Shown here piece by piece: positions 1 to 11,705 of a DNA stretch of 64,000 nucleotides. Made by a program: the position numbers and the translations under genes. Numbering within the stretch: the stretch's first letter is position 1; every line of letters starts with the position of its first letter. The stretch comes from Lactarius indigo (taxonomy: Eukaryota > Basidiomycota > Agaricomycetes > Russulales > Russulaceae), in NCBI GenBank assembly GCA_025766275.1, contig JAFKAC010000023.1:124001-188000 (forward strand). Direction: 5' to 3'. The notes beneath the pieces are model-generated. The model had not been told where the DNA came from. It worked only from the letters and a program-made list of their open reading frames with translations, and made no database searches.

Positions 1-988
1 CTTCTAGTACACGATACTGTATCGTTTTGACATCCACCTTCAAGCTAACTTCTGCCCTAAGACCCAGAAGGAAGAGATAACGCTCAAGAAGTTACTAAGA
101 ACTAATCATTGACAAGGATTAGACGGCCATGTACCCCAAAATGAATGGATTCTGAAAAAAAAAAAAATCTCTTGAAAAACTAATTCATCACATCTCCTCG
201 TGACTTCGCGCCGCCCAGTGCTAAGCTAAATCAAGGCAGCTCAAGTTACCCCAGTTTCACGGCGCCCTACCCCTCTCTCTAGGACCCGTGGCATCACCAG
301 GCACCTTCCCCCGGACGATTGGAGAGTAGACGGGTGAGTATTCAAGGTAAATTGTCCGAGGCCTCGAGCTTCTGTCCGAGTCACGTCCGAGCGAGACGAA
401 GTCATAAGCGAATATTAGCATGTAACGAGGTCATAGAGGGTGAACCGAGTCGAAAAGCCATAGAGACAGGTCATATGGGTGGTAAGATAGGGATTTCGAA
501 GTCGAAACCGAACAGTAGGGGCAGTCGAGGACCGACTCGAGGGTCGTTGTGGTGGGGGGAAAGTGGTACAGTATATCTTAGCTTCGCCCTTGTAACGTCA
601 GGCTCGGCACACTCACACTTTATCCAAGAACGTATCATAGAGATAGTAGAAGCAAGGTGGTACAGTAGTCGAGGCGAGAATGGACCGCGAGGGTCCTAGT
701 CCAAAAATTCGTGACTCGTGAGTACATTCCGCAAACCTTGGTTCGCATGCGAGGCTCCCGCCGGGGCAACGGCCCGAATAGGTCCACCTGTGGCTCACGT
801 GCACTGGTGCAAATAGCGATGCAATTTGCCTTGTACTTCACCCTGTATTATGCTTGCGGCACGCTGTACAAACTTGGAAACTGTAACTTGAATAGGTCAT
901 ATTCTCCAGTCACACCTTCTGTTCAGTACAAGCAAGATTGTCGTCGACAAATTCGACACTTAAGTTCTACATGATCACAATAGTACTC
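1..988. other. Region without recognised gene
   Basis: Short overlapping ORFs on both strands have no recognisable motif and no splice pattern that joins them. An A-run lies near 157. Nothing here can be supported as a gene. Confidence 0.5.
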
Positions 989-2396
989 CTAGTAGTATGG
1001 TTGGGCGGCGTGTCTAACTCGAATCTCAACGAGCAGTGCTAGGTAAAAATCTATCATAGATAGTAGTGCGGATTCATTCAGTTTCCCCAAGTTCACATCC
1101 CATCGATTCGCCATTACGGTTACTAGTCCAATGACGGCATCGACGAACGGCTTCCCTGGGCGAAATCGAGTCGGGAAAAAATCGCTCGACAACATGCCAT
1201 GTCCGACCCCACGAGTCGATCATAAAAATGCCCCACACGAGGACCCACAACATCGTCCATAACCAACCAAAGAATCCCTTCTACGCGCATGACCCGTTAG
1301 CTTTTTAAATCCGACCTCCATGGCGGCGCCCACGCCCATCATGACGAAGAAGCCCCCGGCGGTGCTGAACTCAGATCCATACCCGGTCCCCCATACGACA
1401 ATGTGGTGCAGAACCGCAGATACAGCAAATGCGCCGATGAGCGCGCCAGACCGACCTAGGAGAGCGCCGCCGGGACGTCCACCAAAGGTGATGAAGTAGT
1501 GGCGGAATAGCTGGTGCCAGCGGTAGCTCCAGAACTCGTGGAGAGAGGTCGAGAGCCACGGGCGGTGCGAGACGGGCGGCCAGTGTGAGCCGGGTTGTCG
1601 GCAGACGACTCGCCCGATCAATGCCGCTATATGATACAGCGTCTCGAGTAGCGAATACGTCCATACACCGCCACAGACACTGGCAAAAGCCGCAGCCGAG
1701 ATGCGGGGGAGTAGGCTGAGGTTCGGGTTGAAGATGGATCCACCGCTGGGGCCGCTGATGATAGCAGGGGGAAACAAGCTCTATGAGATACCGTGAGGCA
1801 TCGAATATGGTGGCTCTGAAAAGAAACGAGGCGAAAAGGGAGGGGATAGAAGGGGGCGCATTTGTCCATTGGGGAAGTGGCTGTGACGACCACGACCACC
1901 CAAATCCTCGTAGATTGAAAAAGAGGATCGAGTCCGTCAAGGAGGACGCTTGAAATGGATAAAGGCTTTTTCTTTACTGTAGAGGCGCCTCCATCCACTG
2001 TGAGCTCGTACTTCCTTATTGGCTCCTTGATGATGAACACCCATTCGAACGACCTCAGCATCACGCAAAACATTCCTGTCTACGCCTATATTTCAGCAAA
2101 TATGATCACAAAAATACGATGGTGAACAACAACTATACCATGAATGCGGAGTTCCAGAATTTGGTGCCGTCGGAATTCTGGAGCCCAAGAGATTGTGCCA
2201 ACCACGCCGAGAAGTCGACGTTCGTGACACACCTCCATGCTTGCCATAGAACGACGGGCTGCAGCAAAAGCCTAAATAAGAAGGTGTTTGGGAGGATGGC
2301 AAGCACCCCCAGTGCATAGTAGGTAAGGCATAGGGGAATGAGGGGAGTAATCGATGACTGACGAAGAGAGAGATCGGGAAGCATGAAATCAGCCAT
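989..2396 (-). CDS. Wax synthase-like membrane-bound O-acyltransferase (frame broken)
   Basis: Likely a multi-pass acyltransferase of the fungal wax-synthase (MBOAT_2) family, acting in the ER membrane on fatty alcohol or terpenoid-type acceptors; the substrate cannot be read from sequence. The proposed start is ATG at 2396 (MADFMLPDL), followed by hydrophobic segments. An exon carrying FEWVFIIKEPIRKYE comes next, then FNLRGFGWSW and the family signature SLHEFWSYRWHQLFRHYF near 1530, with the putative catalytic His in AVSAVLHHIVVWG. The C-terminal part (GMLSSDFFPTRFRPGKP, about 1195-1120) lies in another frame. At least two joins need removal of one base: near 1905 (GATCCTC) and near 1200 (GGTCGGACATGG). 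Another shift near 1290 is -1 or +2. An intron probably interrupts about 2140-2080. It is either a real gene with sequence errors or a recent pseudogene. Confidence 0.7.
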
Positions 2397-4043
2397 TTCA
2401 GATAAAGGTGGGGTCAGCTGATGCCGGGAGACGGGGGGAGAACCCAACTATGTTACTTATACGACGCCGTCTTGGTGTGTACGCCGATCCCTGGAGCAAA
2501 TTCGGGACCCAGCGGTAGTGGACTCGGACGCGAGAAACGTCCGGTGTGGAAGCCGCAGGCGGTGTCCAAGTCCAAGTCACCGCCACTTCCAAAGACACAT
2601 TGGTGGTACACTTCTTTGATCTCGACGTCGACCACAGAGCAATCAGAGTCGGGAATTATGTCATCTTGACAGCTTCTGCTTCCGAGTCAACCTTATAATG
2701 TGGCTCGATCACAGCGCACGCCGCTGCTACCATAAGTATTGTAACTTGAATGGTACAGTACCATACGACAGACACCGAGTTTGTGATCGCAGCGGCGTCC
2801 AAGCATAATGTCATACCTTGTGTCATACAGCACACTAGCTTCATGGTCTATTATGGAACGACATGCTCGTGGGAGGTTTTCTTTCTTTTTTTTTTTTGGA
2901 AGAGCGTCGTGGGAGGTTTTCATGCCTGGGGCGGGCGAGATCACTCGGCCCCGGCCCGCGCGACGGCGAGTTGCACCCCGTGCCCAAATCGGACCAACCA
3001 CTCAGTACTCAGCAACTAGAATTGAGTGGCTCATAGCGCTCATAGCGCTCATAGTATTCGGAGGCATTCCATCCCTACTCGGACGAGTGTCGACACTACC
3101 GAACATCGGTCTCACCTTCCGAGTTGTCGTTAAATTCGCATCCTAGGATGAACTTGAAGCATTAGTCTACATTACAGTAAATTTCTTCCTCGAAAACCTC
3201 AGGTGCTTCTTGTCCGCACTTGTGAGAAAGGCCCACAACACTCGCCGCAGGCCCAGGGCGTTGGACCCATTTCGAGATACCTCTGTCCTTGCTGTTGTCT
3301 CAAACAAAAGCTGATAGACCGGTCTGTAACCGCTCCAACCATCGCACCGATTTTTAGATCACAAGAAGGGGGTTCGCAACGTGCAGCGCTGGACAACTCG
3401 AAACCTAGGCAACAATGACAATCGATTACGATATGGTTTGACGTCGCGTCCCAGTCGCAGATTACTGGATGAGACAGTGCCGTGACAGTACCATACAGTA
3501 CTGTGCGTTGCTACAACCCTTGCTACAACCCGGCGCTACAGTAAGGCACAAATTGAAGGTAGGCCAGTCTCGACGTAATGCACGGTGCTCAAGTGAAACT
3601 CAAACCCAAATGTTCGGAAGGAGCGACTGTACTAATTGGGATGGGTGAACATACTGTACGGTACATTACAAGGTACATTGTACACATTCCATCCGAGTCG
3701 ACCCTGCTGCCAATGGAGCGAGAGCAAAGGGATTGTATCTCAATGCTCAGTGCTTTATGCTAGACCAGATTTGCACGCCTAGTTCAGTGATAACAACCCA
3801 GTTGTTGTGAAGGGCAGCAACGCAAGACATATACAGAAAGCAACGAGCAGGTGTGAGGGATATATAAACATGAAACATCATAAATCAGAAGAAAATTCCT
3901 TAGAGGGTATTGCAGCGGATTGATACAATATAACAAGCAACACATATAAGGGAATCGTCCAAAACCGCAATAATGCAGCGAGCGAGACAATAAATAATAC
4001 CTGACTGACAATCTCGCCGCTCCATTGCCACCGTTGAGACTAA
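2397..4043. other. Intergenic, no recognised gene
   Basis: Only short overlapping ORFs are seen. A T-run lies near 2890, a short direct repeat (tcatagcgc, three times) near 3030-3055, and several palindromic GTAC-rich words (ggtacagtacc type) at about 2753, 3485 and 3655. No gene is supported. Confidence 0.4.
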
Positions 4044-6059
4044 TCACACAACTTTCGATGGCGATCCTAGGTCGTCCGTTTCGGGTTTGTCGATGTCGCG
4101 CTCGGGAGAGGCGCTAGGCCCACGCGAGTGCGAAGCTGTGTATGGCGTGAGCCGTATATCGTCATCATAGCTCATGCGTGCAACGGGTAACTTATATGAA
4201 CCACCGCGTGACTGGCCACCTTGGGTATATCCCCCGACACCGAAAGCCTCTCCAAAGCCCGGCTTTGTAGGAGGGAGTGCGCGCCTGCCGGTGAGACGCC
4301 GTGCAAAATAGGATAGTTCGGACCAGATCTCGACGGCAAAGTCCCCTGCGAAAAGAAGTCAAACAAGGTGCGACCATCAAAAAGAAAAGCGTGGACATAC
4401 AAAAATTGATAGAGTCCCAGAGTGGGCGCCAGATGCTGGTGTGCGGCTCGCCCGGCTGCACGCGGTACTCCTTCCACGGAAACGCCCACATCATGAATCC
4501 TGAAAAGAAGATCATCTGTGTTGGGCTTTATCAGCTTAAGGGAAACCCGTTGCGGACGGTTGAGAATCCTGCACCTCAATGGATATCGCCAATGCGTTAA
4601 GGCCGTCAGCAACATTTGTGGACGACCAGAACTCCGTCCCATGAATGACGCGGTCTTTTAGAGCGTTAAACTTCATCCGCATGGGTGACTAAGCAAGAAT
4701 GGTCGACGCGCAAATAATGGAAGGCGTACCATAAACGACTGGTAGAATGTAAACATGACGATAAGTTTGATCGATAAGAACTTGGCGAGAGGGCGGCGTC
4801 CAGCGAGCTCCTCTTTCGTCAAGCCATAAAACAGGATCAGGCCGTATAACGCGATACTACGAAATGCCATTAGGGCAAGTGATCGAGACCATTAGGGTTT
4901 GAATGCACCTGATGCTGATGAAGTCGACGGATTCGAGATAAACTTCGGCAAAGTGAATGCTGTAAGAACCAGACGCGCATAAGACGTTGAAGGCCTGGCA
5001 TATGATCCCCGCGATTGTAACGGCTGTTCAACATAGATGAGCGTGCAGCGAAGCGAGGAGCAATGGAGACATACATACCAGGCCGAATGACGACATATTG
5101 CATAACGGACCACTAATGCCGAATTCTAGAACGGAAGAGACCGGAACGCTTGCGATCGGAACTCACTTTGAGCGCGTACATAAAATAAGGCTATCATAAG
5201 GTGAGCGAAAGCACGAGCACACGAGACCAATGCGCACTTTCGTAGGTCGATACCGCCAACAGCAAAACTATAAACGCGATGAGATGAGGACTGAGGATGG
5301 CGGTTCATTCGGCATTACTTACCGGAATGGGAAGAGTCTGTTTATCCTTCCGGGCTAGGGCACCTTCCGTGGAGTGACCAGTAGCCGTGGAGGCAACATA
5401 TTCGATAAGGAGCAACCTTCGGGGGCATCAGACGGAGTACATCGAGAGAATAAGGAACACTCACAAAAATGCACTCAAGGTGATTGCCTTTACAGCACAC
5501 TCAGCGCCTCCACATGGATAAGTGACCAGTGATCACGCACCTCGTAAACTGCGCGGGACATGAGGGTGATGAGCCCAAATGGGGTGCGGATAATGCCAGT
5601 GTGGGAAGGAACGCACTTGTTTCAGAGAGTGAATAGTAGGTGTAGCTCCGAAAGAAGCGATATGAAAAAAACGAGACGACGGCATACACGGGGGGCATGT
5701 ACAAAATTCGCAGTCTTGGAGCCCAAGTAGTCCGTCAAATTGGCTGAGGGGAGAAAGGACGAACGTACATCTGTCGCTGTTCAGCGCGGTTGGTGTAGTT
5801 TCTATGATATGTGAGGTCGCGCGGTAAGAAGTGAGCGCCATAACCCACCGACAGTGGTTGAAAACGGTGATGGAAGAGATTATAACGGTCTGTAGAGATG
5901 CTGGATGGATGATGCCATGAATAGAAACAAAGGACGTACCAGGGCTGAGCACCCTCCGGCAATGGCCCATCCTACACGATGTGCGTCCCAATGGATGTTG
6001 CCATTGCTCCAAAAGTCGGATTGATCAGTAGCTTGAAGGTTGTCCGATGGACAGGACAT
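4044..6059 (-). CDS. TMEM184 / DUF300 family transmembrane protein (organic solute transporter Ost-alpha-like)
   Basis: This is a seven-transmembrane protein of the DUF300 family, found in vacuolar or endomembranes across fungi; its biochemical role is not settled. The start ATG at 6059 gives MSCPSDNLQATDQSDFW and then the first membrane segment GWAIAGGCSAL. Family landmarks follow in order: NHCRNYTNRAEQRQI, LRILYMPPVYAVVSFFSYRF, YEAITLSAFLLLLIEYVA, ALARKDKQTLPIPFCCWRY, WSVMQYVVIRPG, IALYGLILFYGLTKEEL, FLSIKLIVMFTFYQSF, HGTEFWSSTNVADGLNALA and MIFFSGFMMWAFPWKEY. The acidic tail ends at TGA 4046. About nine or more short GT-AG introns join these exons in phase, and I needed no frame correction anywhere. 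The gene is therefore an intact control against which the broken neighbours can be judged. Confidence 0.88.
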
Positions 6060-6769
6060 TTCCGGGAATCAAAAGGTATAAATCGAGATATTATTTCCCC
6101 TTGAAATTAAGAAGGAAGGAGGGAAAGAGGGAAGTGTGTCGGAAAGGTAAGGACTGCGGGTCTCGCTTTTGGCTCGGGACAAAGGTCGATTTGAGCGCAC
6201 AAGTAGCGCACAGCTTCCGGCTGGCGAGAGGAAACGAAAGCACTGCAAACGCACGCATCTTTTTGTGTTTACTCTCGGGTCCTCGGAGCGCCGGGACAAA
6301 CAACGGGCCGAGTTCGTTCTCCACCTCTTGGCGCCTTGCTACAGTATCCTTGACAGTATCACACCCAAGATCACATCTACAAAGCTATTGCAACTATCAA
6401 GGAACGATAAACCGCCACTTTTTTTTTTTAGGAACAAGATAGACAACGGGTTTGTTCTACGGAAAGGGCAGGTTTCCCTTTTGGTCTCCTTGCAAGCCCA
6501 AGCAGTCATGTGACACTCCTAGTAGCCTGGGTAAAACGTTGTGGCCTTGGATGTGGCGTATCGTTTCCTCTCACAACTATCACATTGCCTCATTCTCTTG
6601 ATGCGAATCACGCAACAAATATCGCTCGGATTTCTGATGTTGCACAATTTCCACTTAAATTCTTTCTGTACGGGTTTCAGGGAAGCGACACCCAACATTC
6701 TACTCTACAGCCCAACCCCTTCGGCCCTCGCTGGAACCGCCTCCCATCAACGACATATTGGTAACTTCT
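6060..6769. other. Intergenic, no recognised gene
   Basis: This is presumably the promoter side of the TMEM184 gene. It holds a short T-run near 6420 and pyrimidine-rich tracts. ORFs on both strands look random. Confidence 0.4.
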
Positions 6770-7063
6770 TTACTTCTTCTGGCTGGGCGCGCCAGGGGCT
6801 TTCGGGCCCGTGCTGGCCTTCGCGGTCGGGGCTGCGGTCTGGGGCTTGGGTGCAGCGGTCTTTCCGGCTGAGCTCCTGGCCTGTTGCATATGTTAGCGAG
6901 AATGTCTTTCAAATCCTTGGAAACGACAGACCGACGAGGTCGTCGTGCGGGTCTCAGTGGGGGCGGCGGGCTTGCTGGTCTCAGTGCCTGGATTTTCGCT
7001 CGCGTCAGGTCCACAGTGACTAGGGAAGCGCAATGCAACAGAAAACTCACGCTTGGTCGGCAT
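6770..7063 (-). CDS. Possible small Ala/Pro/Thr/Lys-rich protein, three exons
   Basis: ATG at 7063 starts MPTKR. A first GT-AG intron (about 7049-6990, ending at atccag) leads to a second exon coding for TETSKPAAPTETRTTTSS. A second intron of about 50 bp (gtctgt...caacag) joins in phase 0 to ARSSAGKTAAPKPQ and a tail ending QKK before TAA at 6772. The joined product is about 58 residues, basic, low in complexity and without hydrophobic residues, so probably disordered. A pyrimidine-rich leader precedes the ATG. I recognise no family. The case rests on the two in-phase introns and consistent composition across all three exons. Confidence 0.4.
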
Positions 7064-8419
7064 ATTCAACTGGTAGACTGGTTTGGTTGGTGTAAGAGGA
7101 TGTGTTTGTTGTGTGGTGCTGCCCTCCTTCGCTTTCCTCGCCCTCCTTTTATACGCGAGACGGCCTCACAGACGCTGTGCCAAGTTATCTTTTTTCTCCC
7201 TTTGTGACTCTATCTCTGCTTCTCATTGTGCGATCCATTGCGGCAGCCAAAGTCTCTCGGCTTCTCGTTATCCCAAATGAATTGCATACGTGGCCGCCAA
7301 CGGTCATGAACGGCTATTCTGAGATATCTCGGCTTCGTTACTTGGCGCGGCATGTCTATGAGTTGACATTCGCCATAGGACAATCGGAGCCGCGATGATC
7401 GCTTCTTGAGATAGCTGCCCAGTCGCCTACGTGGATCGACTTCTTCATATCTACCTCAGTCACTGGCCACGTCGCGTTCGTGTCTCGTGCTGCGCTGGCG
7501 CATTTCGGCCGCACAGTTTACGTCTTTCAAGAGAAGCATGTTATCTCGATGTCTGACCCCTGGGGCATCTCCCAGAGACACCCGCAGGCCTAGAATCGAT
7601 CAATGCGGATCTGCCTATCGAGCATTATCAAGATAGTGACTTTAGGGCTTTAGAGCTTTGTAGGGTCTTTGTATAAAGCGCTGGTACGGCGGCGATATCG
7701 TTTGGGGATGCCCTGGATAGGAAACGCCCCCGCTTGAGAGACACAAGCACAAGTGCCCTCGGAACACCGCCGACACGTCTGAAATCCCTCACGTGTACGC
7801 CGTAGCCGAATTTGGCAATGGCGAACTCCCTCACTGTGCTTCTCAGTAGAACATCCCTACATCCCGCAGGCTGTGGTCGTTGTATTTGGTGCGCCAGTGA
7901 CCTGTCTAACCACGCGAGACCTGAGCGCCCCAACCGCCATTATTGCTCAGTGTCTATCTTATCGCTAACTCAGAAGATCGAGAAATAAGCCGTTTCTAAA
8001 GTTTTTCACAGTGAGACGGTGGCGGACGTGACCCGGACGCGTCTGCCCCTCGATTTCAGATATGGAAATAGCGCGTCCGCCTGCTCACCATCGACAACAC
8101 CACATGATAACCCTTGAGCCTACGCGCCAAACTTCGTGGTGCCAGCGCAATGCTGACTCGGATTCAGGTGATCTCGTCCCATCTCTTTCCCGTTGATGTT
8201 GGTGGGATCAGGGTTATGCGATAACGCGTAGGACCTTGGGGTTATTCTCGGCCCAGTACATTTTCGGTTGTAGAACTACTATGGCGGCGGAAGTGAGGTT
8301 CTCAATGCGGTACAGAACAGTACTATGTTCCCAGTAGTACAAATAGGGGATGACAACAACGTTATCGAATCTGATCGGAAATAAATAAATATTTAACAAC
8401 CTTTCGCCGTCGACGCGCA
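7064..8419. other. Intergenic, no recognised gene
   Basis: ORFs of about 100 codons occur (7102-7398 on plus, 7628-7933 on minus) but show no domain, signal or splice logic. The last 200 bases are the presumed promoter of the ATL gene. Confidence 0.35.
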
Positions 8420-8972
8420 ATGGACTCTGCGGAATTCCATGAAGCAGTGCGTTTACTCACTCTCCCTCTCGCCCGCTACCCAAGAGCTTACCTACCAGAT
8501 AAGGTTTACGGCATCGTGAGGCAGATACCCCAAGGAAACGTCACGACGTACGGTGCGTTGCCCACCGCCCACGCGTATCGCGACCCATCATCGGAACCCT
8601 GACGACGTAACTCACACACCGCAGGCCACGTAGCAAAGCTCATCGGCATGCCATCCTACTCGCGGCTTGTCGGACAAGGCACGATTTACCCCCCCCCCCC
8701 CTCCCCCCTCTGGGCACAGCACTGACGTGTCCCCAGCGCTCAAGTTCCTCTCCCCCGCGGCAGACCCGCCCGTCCCGTGGCAGCGCGTCGTGTCGTCCGC
8801 AGGCAAGATCTCGTCGCGTGGACCAGGTACGGATGGCGCGGCGCGCCAGAGCGAGGCGCTGCAGGCGGAGGACGTCGAGGTGCGTGTGGGGCGCACAAAC
8901 GAGCTTCTCGTCGACCTTGCTACGTACGGGTGGTTCCCGGCGCCGGGAACGATATCACCCACAGTCCCGTGA
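8420..8972 (+). CDS. atl1: Alkyltransferase-like DNA repair protein (ATL, MGMT homologue without catalytic Cys)
   Basis: ATL proteins bind O6-alkylguanine in DNA, flip the base and hand the lesion to nucleotide excision repair, but cannot remove the alkyl group because the MGMT cysteine is replaced. Exon 1 reads MDSAEFHEA. A GT-AG intron (about 8447-8504, ending gataag) joins to VYGIVRQIPQGNVTTYG. The next intron ends at cgcag before HVAKLIGMPSYSRLVGQ. A third intron of about 60 bp, with a GC donor (caag|gcacg) and a run of C, leads to ALKFLSPAADPPVPWQRV. The MGMT active site PCHRV is here PWQRV, with Trp in the cysteine position as in S. pombe Atl1. The stop is at 8972. The length (about 110 residues) fits the family and all joins are in phase. 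The gene is convergent with BTB copy 1. Confidence 0.85.
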
Positions 8973-9748
8973 TACTGCTGCCGTGTTTTGGAGGCACGGA
9001 GTTGGCTGGCGCGTGCCTTTTTTTTTTTTTTGGATCCGAATGTCGGGAGGAAGCTTGAGTAGCTCAGCTCGTTCAGACCCGTATGCTAACGGCAATATCA
9101 AGCAAGATGTGAACTAGTCACTTATACGAGCACTGGTGACTGTCCCTTCTATGGGGTGTCGGACTTTGCTAGAATCGAGGAGTCTACAACAATCTCATCT
9201 TCACTCGGAGATTCGTCGCGAGTCTACTGGCTGACTAGATGTTTTCATAAAAAAACGTGGTGATGCTCAGATAAGTGTTATTGTCGCAAAGTGACCGATC
9301 CCGATCATTGGCATATGTGCTATGTTAAAAATTCCGGACAGAGTGTCATCCTCGACATGGGTCACACACCGAAGCGAGATTCGCAGTGTGTATGGTTCTT
9401 GAGAGTCGCTAGATATACCTCGAGAAGAGTTGAAGGCGAGCTAATCGCGTGTGTAAAACCCCTTTTTTCAGCTCAATGCCCTTGCTCGTAAAGAAGTTGC
9501 GCAGCCAGCTAGTTAGGGTGTGTCCGACGGGGACCTCTCCCGACGGCTTGTCCGGAATGGACATCAAAGAAGGGGTCTAAACGTGACAAGAGGTTGTCTC
9601 GGACACGTTTGCGATTCTAAGGGACATTCCACCTTGTTTATTCATTACTACTTAATTACTACTGTAAGCTCTCGCCTATCAAAACGAACTTTTGCGTTAA
9701 CGATTTCCGTCTCCGTCATGTTTTCTATACTCCTACTATTTAATAGTA
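8973..9748. repeat. ATL-BTB spacer, present again at 16040-17246
   Basis: This non-coding spacer lies between the convergent ATL and BTB1 genes. Stretches near 9185-9240, 9350-9520 and 9580-9665 match the flank of the second ATL copy (16745-16800, 16895-17060, 17145-17225) with many substitutions. Relative to that copy, about 520 bases are missing near 9130-9150. It contains a T-run at about 9019. No gene is seen. Confidence 0.6.
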
Positions 9749-11350
9749 TTATTTATTCCACCCCCCGCTACTTGGTCCAGGACCGTCATTCGCTGTACGA
9801 TAGCGAACCAGGTCGCAAAGTGACCGCTCTTTGAATAATTCCAACCCTTTTCCAAGGGTTTCGAATGTCATGTGATAGCTGAGAGTCATACGGGCCGCAT
9901 CTTCCATTTCTGGAATGAGCCCCAGGTTGCTCGCGATGGCATATGCACGGAAGGATTCAGTCCCAACTGGCATGGGAAACTTCCCTCCTTCGATCTCGTC
10001 ACGGATATCAGACTGAATGGATTCCATGTCGTATTTCTGGCAGGCGGCGAGTAAGGCGAATACTTTTTCATATGAACCAGGTATGACGGGGGGGACGGGG
10101 TAAATCAGCGAGACGAGGCTATTCAGCAAGTCAGCGTCCTCGGACAATTGGACTACAGGAAGGCCGTCTACGGTTTCGCCATCGGGTGGCTGGGGAAGAG
10201 AGAGCAGATCATCGAAAAATGGTGACGACATAGCAAGCAATGACTTGTGGACACGGAAGTTGACTTGGTCGGACGACCGGAGAACAATATTTGCGTCGGG
10301 TACTTTCAAGCACAGTGGCACGGATGGAGAACCCCGGGCCCAGATTTTGGGGGTTGGCTCAGGCTCTTCCTTCACGAGAGCAAGGGTCGAATCTCCCTGG
10401 GGGCGTTTATACTCGTCATTACGACGAAGTCTAGTTACACCAGCTCTACGTACTTTTTCTATCGCCCCATTAAAAACGGCCGTCAGAGCCTCCCAGAAAA
10501 CGCGTACGGTCTGGTTGGATATGCTCGCACATGCGCATGTTGTAGAACGATGAGCCTCGTCCTCTATGTGGCGTGCCCGTGTATTTTCAAATTCGACGAT
10601 ATCGAAGAGGTGAGGAGCTTGCCATAGGGACCCGATGTAGTCATCAAGCCACTGTGGGATCGAGTTAGGGGAATGAGTTCCACAGCGCAGGTCTTTTACG
10701 ATATCTGGTATACCAGACTTCCTGAACTCCAAAAGGTTTAAGGCGAGACGTATTCTGACTCTCTCGTGATACTCCCAGAGCTCACGAAGATAGGCTCCTG
10801 GCATGATATCGACCTTTCCCACCAGATCCTCGAGGGACATCGAGAGGTGCAGGGTACTTCGCGCGGCCAGAAGCGCCTCTTGGCGAAGTTCATACTTTTG
10901 TGCGAGGAAATAAACGTGGAGTGCTGTCTCTGGGTGAACGAATCGCGGATCATGTCGAGAGTGAGCACGAATATGTGTCAGTACCGAGTCCATTTGATAC
11001 TTCTGGGCCACAGCTAGGAGCTTCATTATGATCTCCGTAGATGAAGGGAGGATGGGAGGGACGGGGAAAATGAAAGTGAGGAGGCCGTAAAGGATCGCTC
11101 CGCTTTCCGGTAGTTTGACCACCGGAAGTGGTTCTTTTTCTTCATAATTGGCGACGTCGGAGGTAGATAGAACTCCTCGTATGAGGTCTCGAAGTACTGG
11201 GGAACTATTGGCGAGGTAGAGCTGGGGCACGCGGAAATCGTGGGAATCGCATGAGCGAAGAACGATATCTGAGCCAGGGTAGTCAAAGTGTAATGTCTCA
11301 TCTGAGATGATGTCATTCGATGCAGGGGTTAGGGGGAGTACTATAGACAT
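9749..11350 (-). CDS. Double BTB/POZ-domain protein, copy 1 (intact)
   Basis: This is a single uninterrupted 533-codon ORF from ATG 11350. It contains two BTB-like modules. Module 1, about residues 22-135, has YPGSDIVLRSCDSHDFRVP; module 2, about 350-460, has PDANIVLRSSDQVNFRVHK followed by SPFFDDLLSLPQ. Each module is followed by a helical BACK-like stretch, and IPQWLDDYIGSL lies between them. Such intronless BTB proteins are expanded in agaricomycetes; BTB domains mediate dimerisation and often act as adaptors for cullin-3, but no partner can be read here. A TTTTAAAA element lies about 45 bp upstream. It is the only one of the four copies in the window without frame breaks, and is closest to copy 4 (shared ISDETLHFDYPGSD). 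Confidence 0.85.
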   Translation of the reverse strand: MSIVLPLTPASNDIISDETLHFDYPGSDIVLRSCDSHDFRVPQLYLANSSPVLRDLIRGVLSTSDVANYEEKEPLPVVKLPESGAILYGLLTFIFPVPPILPSSTEIIMKLLAVAQKYQMDSVLTHIRAHSRHDPRFVHPETALHVYFLAQKYELRQEALLAARSTLHLSMSLEDLVGKVDIMPGAYLRELWEYHERVRIRLALNLLEFRKSGIPDIVKDLRCGTHSPNSIPQWLDDYIGSLWQAPHLFDIVEFENTRARHIEDEAHRSTTCACASISNQTVRVFWEALTAVFNGAIEKVRRAGVTRLRRNDEYKRPQGDSTLALVKEEPEPTPKIWARGSPSVPLCLKVPDANIVLRSSDQVNFRVHKSLLAMSSPFFDDLLSLPQPPDGETVDGLPVVQLSEDADLLNSLVSLIYPVPPVIPGSYEKVFALLAACQKYDMESIQSDIRDEIEGGKFPMPVGTESFRAYAIASNLGLIPEMEDAARMTLSYHMTFETLGKGLELFKERSLCDLVRYRTANDGPGPSSGGWNK

Positions 11351-11390
11351 AGCGTTAGAACTGTGCAGGTATCTCGATCCCCCAGTAGTA

Positions 11391-11400
11391 GCTTTTAAAA
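11391..11400 (-). promoter_or_regulatory. TATA-like element shared by BTB copies
   Basis: The palindromic word cttttaaaag lies about 45 bp upstream of the BTB1 ATG. It recurs at about 14499-14509, 27901-27912 and 30829-30838 before the other three copies. The fixed spacing and its retention in diverged copies suggest a core promoter element. Confidence 0.45.
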
Positions 11401-11618
11401 GTGCCCGTAGTGCGCCACAGCATAGTAGGACGAGGCAATGGCCATGTCATGAACCGTCTTCAAGCCCCTGGTGCGCAGCACAGGGGTCACGGCGCAGCAG
11501 AAGACTTCATAGAGAACCACCTCGTGTTGATGGAAACTTGGATTGGGAAGCGTTGTAGCCTGAGAATATTGGTGTGACGTGCACCCGCAGTCACAAGTTC
11601 ATGACGGCATAAACTAAC

Positions 11619-11705
11619 ATGGCAAACTCCCACCGACATCAGTCAGATGAGCCACTGCGCAAAGCTCGGCGCAAACTTGAAGACAAGATCAGAATCTGCC
11701 AGTGA
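11619..11705 (+). CDS. Short divergent ORF of the BTB upstream block, copy 1
   Basis: A 28-codon ORF starts 269 bp from, and divergent to, the BTB1 start. Its core SDEPLRKARRKLED recurs in the other three blocks (starts 14742, 28167, 31073). Several differences between copies fall at synonymous sites (GAT/GAC, GCT/GCA, ATC/ATT), as expected for coding sequence. It may be a small protein, a first exon, or an upstream ORF of an unrecognised transcript. I recognise no family. Confidence 0.35.
   Translation: MANSHRHQSDEPLRKARRKLEDKIRICQ

Noticed and set aside
7628..7933. A 101-codon minus-strand ORF
   Set aside because: No domain, low-complexity pattern or splice support. It lies in random-looking DNA with similar ORFs in all frames.
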